Shown piece after piece: positions 1 to 7,058 of a stretch of 16,060 nt of DNA. The notes below the pieces were generated by a model, which saw only the letters and a program-made list of their open reading frames with translations, was not told the origin of the DNA and did no database searches. Origin of the DNA: JACDBD01 sp050743385 (GTDB lineage Bacteria > Actinomycetota > Acidimicrobiia > IMCC26256 > JACDBD01); NCBI GenBank assembly GCA_050743385.1, contig JBOGFJ010000296.1:1-16060 (forward strand). The letters run 5' to 3'. Each line of letters starts with the position of its first letter. Position 1 is the stretch's first letter. Made by a program: the position numbers and the translations under genes.

Positions 1-908
1 GAAAGCGGCAGGATGACCCGGTAGCTCGAGCCGAAGAGCAAGCGCACGGTGTGCGGGACGATGATCCCCACGAACGCGATCAACCCGCTCACCGAGACAG
101 CCGCCGCCGTCGCCAGCGACGCCGCGCCCACGATGAGGAGGCGCGTTCTCGCCGCCGGGATCCCCAGCGTCGTGGCCTCGTCCTCGCCGACCGCGAGCAC
201 GTCGAGCACCCGGCGGTGTGCGAGCAGGATCACGCTCGTGACCACGAAGTACGGGAGCACGAGCACCACCTCGCGCCAACTCGCCACCGTGAGGCGCCCC
301 AGGATCCACGAGTACACCTGGCGAATGTCGTCGGCGTTGCGCGACTGTACGTAGGTCTGAGCGGCGGTGAAGAAGGCGGCCACCGCCACGCCCGCGAGCA
401 GGAGGGTCGCCGGCGAGCGTCCACCTCCCGCGCGACCGAGCGCATAAGCCAGCAGCACCGCGCCCAGCGCCCCGCCGAACGCGGCCACCGGCAGGATGCT
501 GAAGCCTCCGTTCGTCACACCGGGCGACGCGACGATCGTGATCGTCGCTGCCAATCCCGCGCCGGCGGCCGCGCCGAGCAGGTAGGGGTCGGCGAGCGGG
601 TTCCGGAACACACCCTGGTACGACGCGCCCGCCCCCGCGAGCATCGAGCCGACGAGCAGCGCGAGCACCACCCGCGGGAGGCGCAGCTCGCGGACGATGT
701 TCATCTGCTGGTCGTCCAGGCCGACGCCGCCGTCGACCCAGGGCAGGTATTGCGTGAGCTCCCCGAGGAAGCGGCCGGGGGCGATCGCCACCGGGCCGAC
801 CGCGACGCCGAGCAGCGCCGCCATCGCGACCGCGCCGATTCCCGCCAGGATCCAGCGGACGCGCAGGCGCGTCACGCGCACAGTAGGTGGCGCGACGGTG
901 GTGGTCAC
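1..908 (-). CDS. btuC: Vitamin B12 (FecCD/BtuC-type) ABC transporter permease, partial at left edge
   Basis: Transmembrane subunit of an ABC importer that would pass cobalamin from the binding protein into the cytoplasm. The 302 visible residues start at GTG 908 and are open at base 1; the usual length is about 330-350, so only the last helix or two are missing. The FecCD signatures are clear: G-ASYQGVFRNPLADPYLLG at about residues 94-112 and GLIAFVGIIVPHTVRLLFG at 275-293, with hydrophobic helices between. The GTG start overlaps the btuF stop by 4 bp (GTGA, 905-908), which implies translational coupling and places this gene under the same upstream cobalamin riboswitch. Siderophore permeases share the fold; the B12 assignment rests on the riboswitch. 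The ATPase (btuD) would be expected further left and is not in the window. Confidence 0.85.
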   Translation of the reverse strand, partial: MTTTVAPPTVRVTRLRVRWILAGIGAVAMAALLGVAVGPVAIAPGRFLGELTQYLPWVDGGVGLDDQQMNIVRELRLPRVVLALLVGSMLAGAGASYQGVFRNPLADPYLLGAAAGAGLAATITIVASPGVTNGGFSILPVAAFGGALGAVLLAYALGRAGGGRSPATLLLAGVAVAAFFTAAQTYVQSRNADDIRQVYSWILGRLTVASWREVVLVLPYFVVTSVILLAHRRVLDVLAVGEDEATTLGIPAARTRLLIVGAASLATAAAVSVSGLIAFVGIIVPHTVRLLFGSSYRVILPL

Positions 909-1801
909 GTCGTCGTCGCCTCCACGACGATCTCGAACAGCTCGACCACACGCGGGCCCCAGCGCGACGCGACGTCGTCGTTCAACGCAACGACGCCGTC
1001 GTTCTGCACCGCGACGAGGTCACCCCACCCGGGGCGGTCGGCAACGGTCTCGGGCGACTGGCTGCAGCACTCCGTGTCGGCGAGGAAGATGTAGTCGGGG
1101 TCGGAGTCGACGATGTACTCCGAGCTCAACTGCGGGTATTCGGAGGTGTCCTCGGCCTCGTCGGCGATGTTGGCCAGCCCCGCGAGCGAGAGCACCTGGC
1201 CGATGAACGTCTTCGACGAGACCGAGAAGTACTGGTCGTCGAGCTCCCAGTACGCCGTCGGTGCCGAGTCGCGGTCGGGCACCTCGTCGACGAGCGCGTC
1301 GATCTCGTCCCTCATGTCGGTGACGAGCTCCTTCGCCTCGTCCGGGTGACCGGTCGCCTTGCCGAGCACCCGGATCTGGCGGTAGGCGCCCTTGAGCCGC
1401 GCCGGCGCGTCGAAGACGACCACGGGAATGTCGACCCGGTCGAGAGCGTCGGCGACTGCCTCGTCGGTGGCGACCACGAGATCGGGGTCGTAGCCGGCGA
1501 TGGCCTCGGGGTTGGGCTCGAAGGCCGACAGGTCGGTCGTGGGCACGTCGGCCGGGTAGTCGGACTGGTCGTCGACCGCCTCCACCTGCTCATCGGCACC
1601 GATGGCGAAGAGCATCTCGGTCGCCGTCGGCGACAGTGAGACGATGCGCTCGGGTCGGCTATCGATCTCGGTCTTCCCGTTGTCGCCCTTGACGGTGACG
1701 GGGAAGTCGTCTTCCCCCGCCGTCGCGGGCAACGGTGCGGTCGCGACGGCCGTCAGCGCGACCGCGACGAGAGCCAGCAGGCTCGTGATCCGGCGTGTCA
1801 T
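905..1801 (-). CDS. btuF: Cobalamin-binding periplasmic-type protein (BtuF-like SBP)
   Basis: Extracytoplasmic substrate-binding protein of 298 aa that captures cobalamin for the adjacent permease. After an N-terminal signal (about residues 1-28, hydrophobic core LLALVAVALTAVATA, likely cleavage after ATA) comes the class III SBP start RIVSLSPTATEMLFAIGA at about 52-69, and a typical end with RPGW-DL-AV and SRWGPRVVE. The start at ATG 1801 is chosen because AGGAGG lies 5 bases upstream; an in-frame extension to 1888 would run through the riboswitch. There is no lipobox cysteine after the signal, unusual for an SBP in a Gram-positive-type cell; the two Cys at TECCSQ are far downstream. The gene overlaps btuC by 4 bp. 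A siderophore or other corrinoid ligand is possible, but the cobalamin riboswitch directly upstream makes B12 the best reading. Confidence 0.85.
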   Translation of the reverse strand: MTRRITSLLALVAVALTAVATAPLPATAGEDDFPVTVKGDNGKTEIDSRPERIVSLSPTATEMLFAIGADEQVEAVDDQSDYPADVPTTDLSAFEPNPEAIAGYDPDLVVATDEAVADALDRVDIPVVVFDAPARLKGAYRQIRVLGKATGHPDEAKELVTDMRDEIDALVDEVPDRDSAPTAYWELDDQYFSVSSKTFIGQVLSLAGLANIADEAEDTSEYPQLSSEYIVDSDPDYIFLADTECCSQSPETVADRPGWGDLVAVQNDGVVALNDDVASRWGPRVVELFEIVVEATTT

Positions 1802-1806
1802 GAGTT

Positions 1807-1844
1807 CCTCCTGTCGGTCGAGGGACGAGGCCGCCGACAGGAGG
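1807..1844 (-). promoter_or_regulatory. btuF: Riboswitch expression platform: SD-sequestering hairpin
   Basis: CCTCCTGTCGG (1834-1844 read on the minus strand) is the exact reverse complement of CCGACAGGAGG (1807-1817), giving an 11-bp perfect stem with a 16-base loop. The 3' arm contains the AGGAGG Shine-Dalgarno of btuF. There is no T tract after the stem, so control should be of translation initiation and not of termination. Confidence 0.8.
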
Positions 1845-1851
1845 TCTGCCG

Positions 1852-1990
1852 GACGAACCGCCCTGTCCTCGAAGGCTGGGTTCGTCACCGGCCGGCCAGG
1901 CGACCTGGCTCGCCTCAGAGAGGCACACAGTTGCGGGACAGCGCCGGGTTCTCACCGGCTTCGCTGCACCGACCGGTAAACGCGAAAGAC
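1852..1990 (-). promoter_or_regulatory. Cobalamin (B12) riboswitch, compact form
   Basis: On the minus strand the leader of btuF carries the conserved cobalamin core: GAAGCCGGTGAGAACCCGGC followed by GCTGTCCCGCAACTGTG (1926-1942), then the B12 box GAGCCAGGTCGCCTGGCC (1894-1911). Only about 14 bases (a TGCCTC-TCT-GAGGC-like stem) separate CGCAACTGTG from the B12 box, so the long peripheral P8-P12 arm of many enterobacterial examples is absent. After the box, GACGAACC (1879-1886) can pair with GGTTCGTC (1852-1859), a good candidate for the P13 hairpin that makes the L5-L13 kissing contact. A TAGAGT hexamer at 1989-1994 could be a -10 box, but I see no convincing -35. Expected role: repress btuF-btuC when cobalamin binds. 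Confidence 0.9.
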
Positions 1991-2048
1991 TCTACCTCTT
2001 CTGGTCGCGCTCGCTTCGCTCGCCGCTCCCGCACGCGCGCGACACACC

Positions 2049-2071
2049 GGGGGCCGGCAGAGCCGGCCCCC
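2049..2071 (-). terminator. GC-rich hairpin terminator after the sulfatase
   Basis: A perfect 10-bp stem, GGGGGCCGGC / GCCGGCCCCC, with a 3-base loop begins 20 bases beyond the sulfatase stop (2092) on the minus strand. No T run follows, which is common for high-GC actinobacterial terminators. It separates the sulfatase transcript from the btuF leader. Confidence 0.65.
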
Positions 2072-2091
2072 TCGCGGGTGGATGGCAGCTC

Positions 2092-4356
2092 CTACTGCGC
2101 GCGCACGGCAAGTTCCGCTTCCGCTCGAGGGTCGACGTAGGGCTCGCCGCTGACGTCGACGACCACCCGGTGCAGGGTCCCCGTGAAGCGGAACGGCGGA
2201 CGGTACTCGTCGACGACGGGCATGCCGACGTCGAAACCGCAGCACAGGCCTTCGCCGGTGATGGAGAACCGCGTGGGCGTGAAGCGCGGGATCACGGTCT
2301 CGCCCGCAGGATCGCCGTCGACGTACAGCGTGGCCGTGCCGGCGTGCTCGGCGGTCTTGGCGAACCGAACGGCGAGCGAGTTGTCGCCCGGGCCGATGTC
2401 GACGGTCGACGACACCCGGTGCACCTCGAGGCCGACGAAGTTGTGGACGTAGTGGAGCCGGTGGTCGCGTACGAAGAGCACGTAGCCGCCGAGGATCGAG
2501 CCCACCGCGAGCAGGATCCCCTCGGCACCGTGGTCGGGCACGGAGACCTCGGCGGTGATCGTGTGCGACCGGTTCCGGACGTTCACGGCCGCGTCCTCGG
2601 TTACGGGACCGCCGTACGGGTAGTACGTGTAGCGCTCCCGGGGCGCGTGCCCGGGACGCTCGTCACCGAACAGGAAGCCGAAGGGCGTGTTGTCGAGGGG
2701 CAGCACCTGGTTGCGCGCGGCCTCGATCCACCAGCGCTCGACCAGCTCGCGCAGCACGTCGGGACGCTCGGCCGCGAGATCGTGGCACTCGGTGGGGTCG
2801 TCGTCGAGGTGGTAGAGCTCCCAGGGGTCGTCGTCGAAGGGGATGCTCGAGTCGGCGATGGCCTTGTAGACGACCGCCTTCCAGCCCCGGTGGTAGATCG
2901 CGCGGCAGCCGAGCATCTCGTAGTACTGCGTCTCGCGCCCGGCCGGTACCTCGGCGTCGGTGAAGGTCGCCAAGAAGCTGACCCCGTCGATCGGCGACTG
3001 CGTGACGCCGCCGATCTCGGCGGGCGCGTCGTCGCCGGCGGCGTCGAGCACGGTCGGCAGCAGGTCGACGGCATGGACGTACTGGTGGCGCACCTCGCCC
3101 GCAGTCGCGATGTGCGCCGGCCACGACACGATGAGCGGGTCGGCCACGCCGCCCTCGTGCACCTCGCGCTTCCAGCGCCGGAACGGGGTGTTGCCGGCCA
3201 CGGTCCAGCCCCACGGGTAGTTGTTGTGCAGGCTGGGGCCGCCGAGCTCGTCGATGCGGGCGATCGCCTCCTCCACCTCCCGGGGCGCCAGGTTCCACGG
3301 ACGGGCGTCGTTCACCGAACCGGTGGGCCCGCCCTCCGACGATGCCCCGTTGTCGGAGAGCACCATCACGAGGGTGTCGTCGAGGTCGCCGGTCTCGGCG
3401 AGGAAGTCGACCACCCGCCCGATGTGATGGTCGGCGTGGCTGAGGAAGCCGGCGAAGCACTCCTGGAAGCGCGCGAACACGCGTTGCTGGTCGGCAGGGA
3501 GCGAGTCCCACGCCGGCACCCAGCCGGGCCGGGGTGAGAGCTCGGTGCCCGCCTCGATCACACCGGCTGCGATCTGGCGCGCGAGCGTGGCCTCACGCCA
3601 CGCGTCCCATCCCTCGTCGAAGCGGCCGCGGTAGCGCTCGATCCAATCCGGTGGTGCCTGGTGGGGTGAGTGACACGCACCGGTGCAGAGATAGAGGAAG
3701 AAAGGCTTCGCGGGATCGGCGTGGCGGAGGTCGGTGACGTACTCGATCGCCCGGTCGGCGAGGTCCTCGGTGAGGTGGTAGCCGTCGTCCCACGACCGCG
3801 GCGGCGGCACCCGGTGCTGGTCGTGGACGAGTGACGGCGCGAACTGGTGCGTCTCGCCGCCGAAGAACCCGTAGAAGCGCTCGAAGCCGCGGCCGAGGGG
3901 CCAGCGAATGCGCGAGGCCCCGAGATCGCGCTCGTCCTCGGGCGTCAGGTGCCACTTGCCGACGGCATAGGCGGCGTAGCCGTGCGGCACGAGCATCTCC
4001 GACAGGAACCCGTGCTCGCGGCCGATGCGGCAGTTGTAGCCGGGGAAGCCGGTGGCCAGATCGGTGATCCGGCCCATGCCGACGCGGTGGTGGTTGCGGC
4101 CGGTGAGCACGCACGCGCGCGTCGGGGAGCACAGGGCGGTCGTGTGGAAGTTGGTGTAGCGCAGCCCGGTCGCCGCCAGCCGGTCGAAGTTGGGCGTGTC
4201 GATGTCGGAGCCGAAGCAGCCGACCTGGGCGAACCCGACGTCGTCGAGCAGCACGACCAGTACGTTCGGCGCACCTGGCGGCGGGCGCACCGCTTCGGGC
4301 CACCACGGCTCCGACTCCGAGCGGTACCGACCGATCTTCCCCCGGAACTCCGTCAC
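2092..4356 (-). CDS. Arylsulfatase (formylglycine type) with C-terminal jelly-roll-like domain
   Basis: Hydrolyses sulfate esters using a Cys-derived formylglycine. 754 aa from GTG 4356, chosen for the GGGGGAGG ribosome site upstream and because homology begins at residue 29 (APNVLVVLLDDVG, metal-binding D38 D39). Motifs: nucleophile CSPTR at 76-80, GKWHL at 133-137, H229/H231, SDNGASSEGG at 334-343. From about residue 595 to the end is a beta-rich stretch (ILGGYVLFVRDHRLHYVHN and following) resembling a LamG/concanavalin-like domain, as in the large mycobacterial AtsA-type enzymes. There is no signal peptide, so it should be cytosolic; the substrate is unknown. No formylglycine-generating enzyme gene lies in the window. 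It is the last gene of the minus-strand run, 85 bases after the membrane protein gene, and that gap holds a large palindrome that may carry its own promoter. Confidence 0.92.
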   Translation of the reverse strand: MTEFRGKIGRYRSESEPWWPEAVRPPPGAPNVLVVLLDDVGFAQVGCFGSDIDTPNFDRLAATGLRYTNFHTTALCSPTRACVLTGRNHHRVGMGRITDLATGFPGYNCRIGREHGFLSEMLVPHGYAAYAVGKWHLTPEDERDLGASRIRWPLGRGFERFYGFFGGETHQFAPSLVHDQHRVPPPRSWDDGYHLTEDLADRAIEYVTDLRHADPAKPFFLYLCTGACHSPHQAPPDWIERYRGRFDEGWDAWREATLARQIAAGVIEAGTELSPRPGWVPAWDSLPADQQRVFARFQECFAGFLSHADHHIGRVVDFLAETGDLDDTLVMVLSDNGASSEGGPTGSVNDARPWNLAPREVEEAIARIDELGGPSLHNNYPWGWTVAGNTPFRRWKREVHEGGVADPLIVSWPAHIATAGEVRHQYVHAVDLLPTVLDAAGDDAPAEIGGVTQSPIDGVSFLATFTDAEVPAGRETQYYEMLGCRAIYHRGWKAVVYKAIADSSIPFDDDPWELYHLDDDPTECHDLAAERPDVLRELVERWWIEAARNQVLPLDNTPFGFLFGDERPGHAPRERYTYYPYGGPVTEDAAVNVRNRSHTITAEVSVPDHGAEGILLAVGSILGGYVLFVRDHRLHYVHNFVGLEVHRVSSTVDIGPGDNSLAVRFAKTAEHAGTATLYVDGDPAGETVIPRFTPTRFSITGEGLCCGFDVGMPVVDEYRPPFRFTGTLHRVVVDVSGEPYVDPRAEAELAVRAQ

Positions 4357-4378
4357 GCCCTGCCTCCCCCGATCTTCT

Positions 4379-4417
4379 CGTGTGCGGACATGACCGTATC
4401 GGTCGTCTCCGCACACG
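4379..4417. promoter_or_regulatory. 39-bp imperfect palindrome, probable operator/promoter of the sulfatase gene
   Basis: Outer arms CGTGTGCGGA / TCCGCACACG (10 bp, perfect) and inner arms GACCG / CGGTC around a TAT centre at 4398, separated by 3-base partly pairing steps. On the minus strand a possible -35 TTTTCG (4416-4421) and -10 TACGGT (4393-4398) lie 17 bp apart, so the palindrome would fill the promoter, as in TetR-type operators. A hairpin in the exporter mRNA (terminator or processing site) is the alternative reading. Confidence 0.5.
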
Positions 4418-4441
4418 AAAACCCGCGCGATCTCCCGCTCG

Positions 4442-5242
4442 TCACCGGCGCGGGGCTGATGCGCTGACCCGCGCCCGTCCGGCGACGAGCACGAGCGCGC
4501 CCGCGGCGGCGGCGACACCCAGCCCCACCACCGAGGCGGCCCGTCGACCCGACGGCGCGAGGTCGTCGAAGCTCCGCAGCGCCCCGACCAACCCGCCGAC
4601 CGGCCACAGCGTGAGCGCGAGCAGGGGCGTGCGGGCCTCGTTCCACTGGTTGCGGACGACGACGAACAGGGCCAACGCGGTGAGAAACGCCGCCCAGCAA
4701 CCGAGGAACCGACCCGACATCGCCGGGAGCGGGTAGGGAGCACGGTCGGCCGTGCCCGTCGGGTCGAGCCAGAGGACGAGGGCCAGCGCGGCGTAGGCCA
4801 GGGCCAGCAGCGCCACGACGACTCGGGCCCAGGCCACCAACGCGTCGCCCGCCGCGGCCACCTGGCCACGCTGCACGAACAGGATGGTCCCGTACGCGAT
4901 CGGAGCGGCGACGAACAGCACGATCCAGGCGATCGCCTGCCAACGACCGAAGTCGAAGACGTCGTGGTGTCGGATGGTGAACACGACGGTCGGCACGGTG
5001 AGCGCGATCACCCCGACACAGAGCCCCCGGGCGGCCGGCCAGTCGTCGCGGAACGCGGCCTGCGTGAACACGACCGCGGACGCGACGTAGAAGCCCCCCA
5101 CGGTCGCGGCCAACGGCGGCGGTCCGATCGGCCAGGAGAAGTAGCGGTCAGTCTCGTTCGGAGCGACGAGCATGATGGTCCCGGCGACGCCGGCCACGAC
5201 CCCGACGACGAGGAACAGGATCCGCAGAACGCGGAGCGTCAT
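4442..5242 (-). CDS. Polytopic membrane protein of unknown function
   Basis: I do not recognise the family. The 266-aa protein is mostly hydrophobic, with about eight predicted membrane segments (roughly residues 5-27, 43-62, 73-90, 101-123, 136-159, 178-196, 206-222 and 236-255), and ends in a short basic tail. There are no obvious catalytic motifs; a small polar loop, NETDRYFSWPIGPPP, follows the first helix. The ATG at 5242 lies only 4 bases after the stop of the ABC exporter gene and has no clear Shine-Dalgarno, so it is probably translationally coupled to it. The position suggests a partner or passenger of the exporter, which is inference. Codon usage matches the neighbours. Confidence 0.8.
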   Translation of the reverse strand: MTLRVLRILFLVVGVVAGVAGTIMLVAPNETDRYFSWPIGPPPLAATVGGFYVASAVVFTQAAFRDDWPAARGLCVGVIALTVPTVVFTIRHHDVFDFGRWQAIAWIVLFVAAPIAYGTILFVQRGQVAAAGDALVAWARVVVALLALAYAALALVLWLDPTGTADRAPYPLPAMSGRFLGCWAAFLTALALFVVVRNQWNEARTPLLALTLWPVGGLVGALRSFDDLAPSGRRAASVVGLGVAAAAGALVLVAGRARVSASAPRR

Positions 5243-5246
5243 GCCG

Positions 5247-7058
5247 TCACGCGGTCTTGCCCGCCGCGGGGCTCGCCATCCAGGCGGTGTACAGGCTCGC
5301 GTAGCGGCCCTCGCGGCCGAGCAGCTCCTCGTGCGTGCCGAACTCGGCGAGGCGGCCGTCGTCGATCACGGCGATGCGGTCGGCGCGCGCCGCGGTCGAG
5401 AGGCGGTGGGCGATCACCACGACGGTGCGGCCCTCCATCAGACGCTCGAGCGCGTGCTCAACCGCGAACTCGGTACCGGGGTCGAGGTTCGATGTCGCCT
5501 CGTCGAGGACCAGGAGCTTGGGGTCGGCGAGCGCGGCGCGGGCGAGCGACACCAGCTGGCGCTCACCGGCGGAGAGGCGCGACCCGCGCTCGCGCACTTC
5601 GGTGTCGAGCCCGTCGGCGAAGGAGTCGAACCGCGGGATCAGGCCGAGGGCGGTGACGGCGGCGTCGACTTCCTCGTCGGTGGCTTCCGCGCGACCGAAG
5701 CGGATGTTGTCGCGCACCGTACCTGCGAAGAGGAAGCCCTCTTGCGGGACGACCACAATGCGCTCGCGCAGGCTCCGCAGCGTGGCATCGCGAAGGTCGA
5801 CGCCACCGAAGCACACCCTGCCCTCACGCGGGTCGTAGAACCGGGCGACGAGCTTGGCGAGCGTCGACTTCCCCGCGCCCGTCGGGCCGACGAGCGCGAC
5901 CCGCTCGCCCGGCATGACCGGCAGCGTCACGTCGAAGAGCACCGGCTCGCCGTCGGCGTAGCCGAAGGTGACGTGCTCGACCTGCAGCGGTCCGGCCTCG
6001 GGCAGGTCGACCGCGCCGGGACGCTCGGCGATCGACGTGCGTGTGTCGAGCAGGCCGAAGAGCTTCTGGAGGGCGGCACCCGACTGCTGCACCAGGTTGT
6101 AGAGCTGGCTCAGCTGCTGGACGGGCTCGAACAGGTTGTTGAGGTAGAGAACGAACGCGGCGACCGTGCCGACGGTGACGATGTCGCGATCGACGAACCA
6201 TCCGCCGATCCCGATGATCAACGCGGTGCCGGCGACACCGGAGAACTCGACCAACGGGAAGTAGCGGGTGGAGATGCGCACCGTCTCGATATGCGCGTCG
6301 TACTGCGCCTCGTTCGTACCCCGGAAGCGCCGGGTCACGGCCGGCTCGCGCGCGAATGCCTGCACGACACGGACGCCGGCCAGGCCCTCCTGGAGCGTCG
6401 AGAGGTTCTGGCCGATCCGATCGCGCACCTCGAGATAGGCGCGGTTCGACTCCCGCCGGAACCAGCGGCTGGCGATCAAGACCGGGGGTACGACGACGAG
6501 TGTGAACAGGGCCAGCTGCCAACTCATCACGAAGATCACGACGACGGCGCCGACGAAGATGAGGCCGTTCTGCACGAACATCACCAGGCCCATGGAGACG
6601 AGCTCCTGGAGCGCCTCGACGTCGGAGGTCATGCGGGCGACGAGCCGCCCGGTCTTCTCCCGCTCGAAGAAGTCGAGCCCGAGCGACAGCAGGTGACGGA
6701 ACACCCTCTCACGCAGGTCACGCAGGAACGTCTCGCCGACCTGGGCGACCATGCGAATGACCGCCCGCCCGAGATACGCGCCGATGAACGCGATGACGAG
6801 GTACGTGATCGCGGCACGGTTGAGGTTGCCGGTGTTGCCGTCCTCCAACCCGTGGTCGATGCCGTAGCGGACGAGAGCGGGCCCGGCGAGCAGGCACGCG
6901 GTCTGAGCGACGAGGAGGAGCGCGGCCGCCACGATCTGGCGGCGGTAGGGCCGCAGGAGGCGCGCCAGGCGGCGCATCACCTTGTGCGCGTCCTCGCGGG
7001 TGAGCTTCTCCTCTACGGCGAGGGCACCGAAGGACCCGCCCCCGCCACCGCCTCTCAT
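5247..7058 (-). CDS. ABC exporter half-transporter (permease-ATPase fusion), subunit 2
   Basis: 603-aa type IV ABC exporter with six membrane helices in about residues 40-320 and an ATPase domain from about 355. Motifs: Walker A GPTGAGKST (391-399), Q-loop Q439 in VVPQEGFLF, signature LSAGER (495-500, a departure from LSGGQ), Walker B LLVLDE (515-520) with the catalytic Glu present, and H-loop H551. The start codon overlaps the previous gene's stop (ATGA, 7055-7058), so the two half-transporters are co-translated and almost certainly form a heterodimer. This subunit supplies the consensus Walker B and the altered signature, the partner the reverse, as in TM287/288-type exporters with one degenerate ATP site. 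Substrate unknown; drugs, lipids or peptides are all possible. Confidence 0.9.
   Translation of the reverse strand: MRGGGGGGSFGALAVEEKLTREDAHKVMRRLARLLRPYRRQIVAAALLLVAQTACLLAGPALVRYGIDHGLEDGNTGNLNRAAITYLVIAFIGAYLGRAVIRMVAQVGETFLRDLRERVFRHLLSLGLDFFEREKTGRLVARMTSDVEALQELVSMGLVMFVQNGLIFVGAVVVIFVMSWQLALFTLVVVPPVLIASRWFRRESNRAYLEVRDRIGQNLSTLQEGLAGVRVVQAFAREPAVTRRFRGTNEAQYDAHIETVRISTRYFPLVEFSGVAGTALIIGIGGWFVDRDIVTVGTVAAFVLYLNNLFEPVQQLSQLYNLVQQSGAALQKLFGLLDTRTSIAERPGAVDLPEAGPLQVEHVTFGYADGEPVLFDVTLPVMPGERVALVGPTGAGKSTLAKLVARFYDPREGRVCFGGVDLRDATLRSLRERIVVVPQEGFLFAGTVRDNIRFGRAEATDEEVDAAVTALGLIPRFDSFADGLDTEVRERGSRLSAGERQLVSLARAALADPKLLVLDEATSNLDPGTEFAVEHALERLMEGRTVVVIAHRLSTAARADRIAVIDDGRLAEFGTHEELLGREGRYASLYTAWMASPAAGKTA

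Noticed and set aside
51..1094. A 347-codon plus-strand frame at the left edge
   Set aside because: It is antisense to btuC and btuF, whose signatures are unmistakable.
2170..3537. A 455-codon open frame on the plus strand
   Set aside because: Antisense to the sulfatase catalytic and C-terminal domains; no motifs.
4357..4869. In-frame upstream extension of the sulfatase to 4869
   Set aside because: It would run through the palindrome and antiparallel to no homology, overlap the membrane protein gene, and precede a good ribosome site at GTG 4356.
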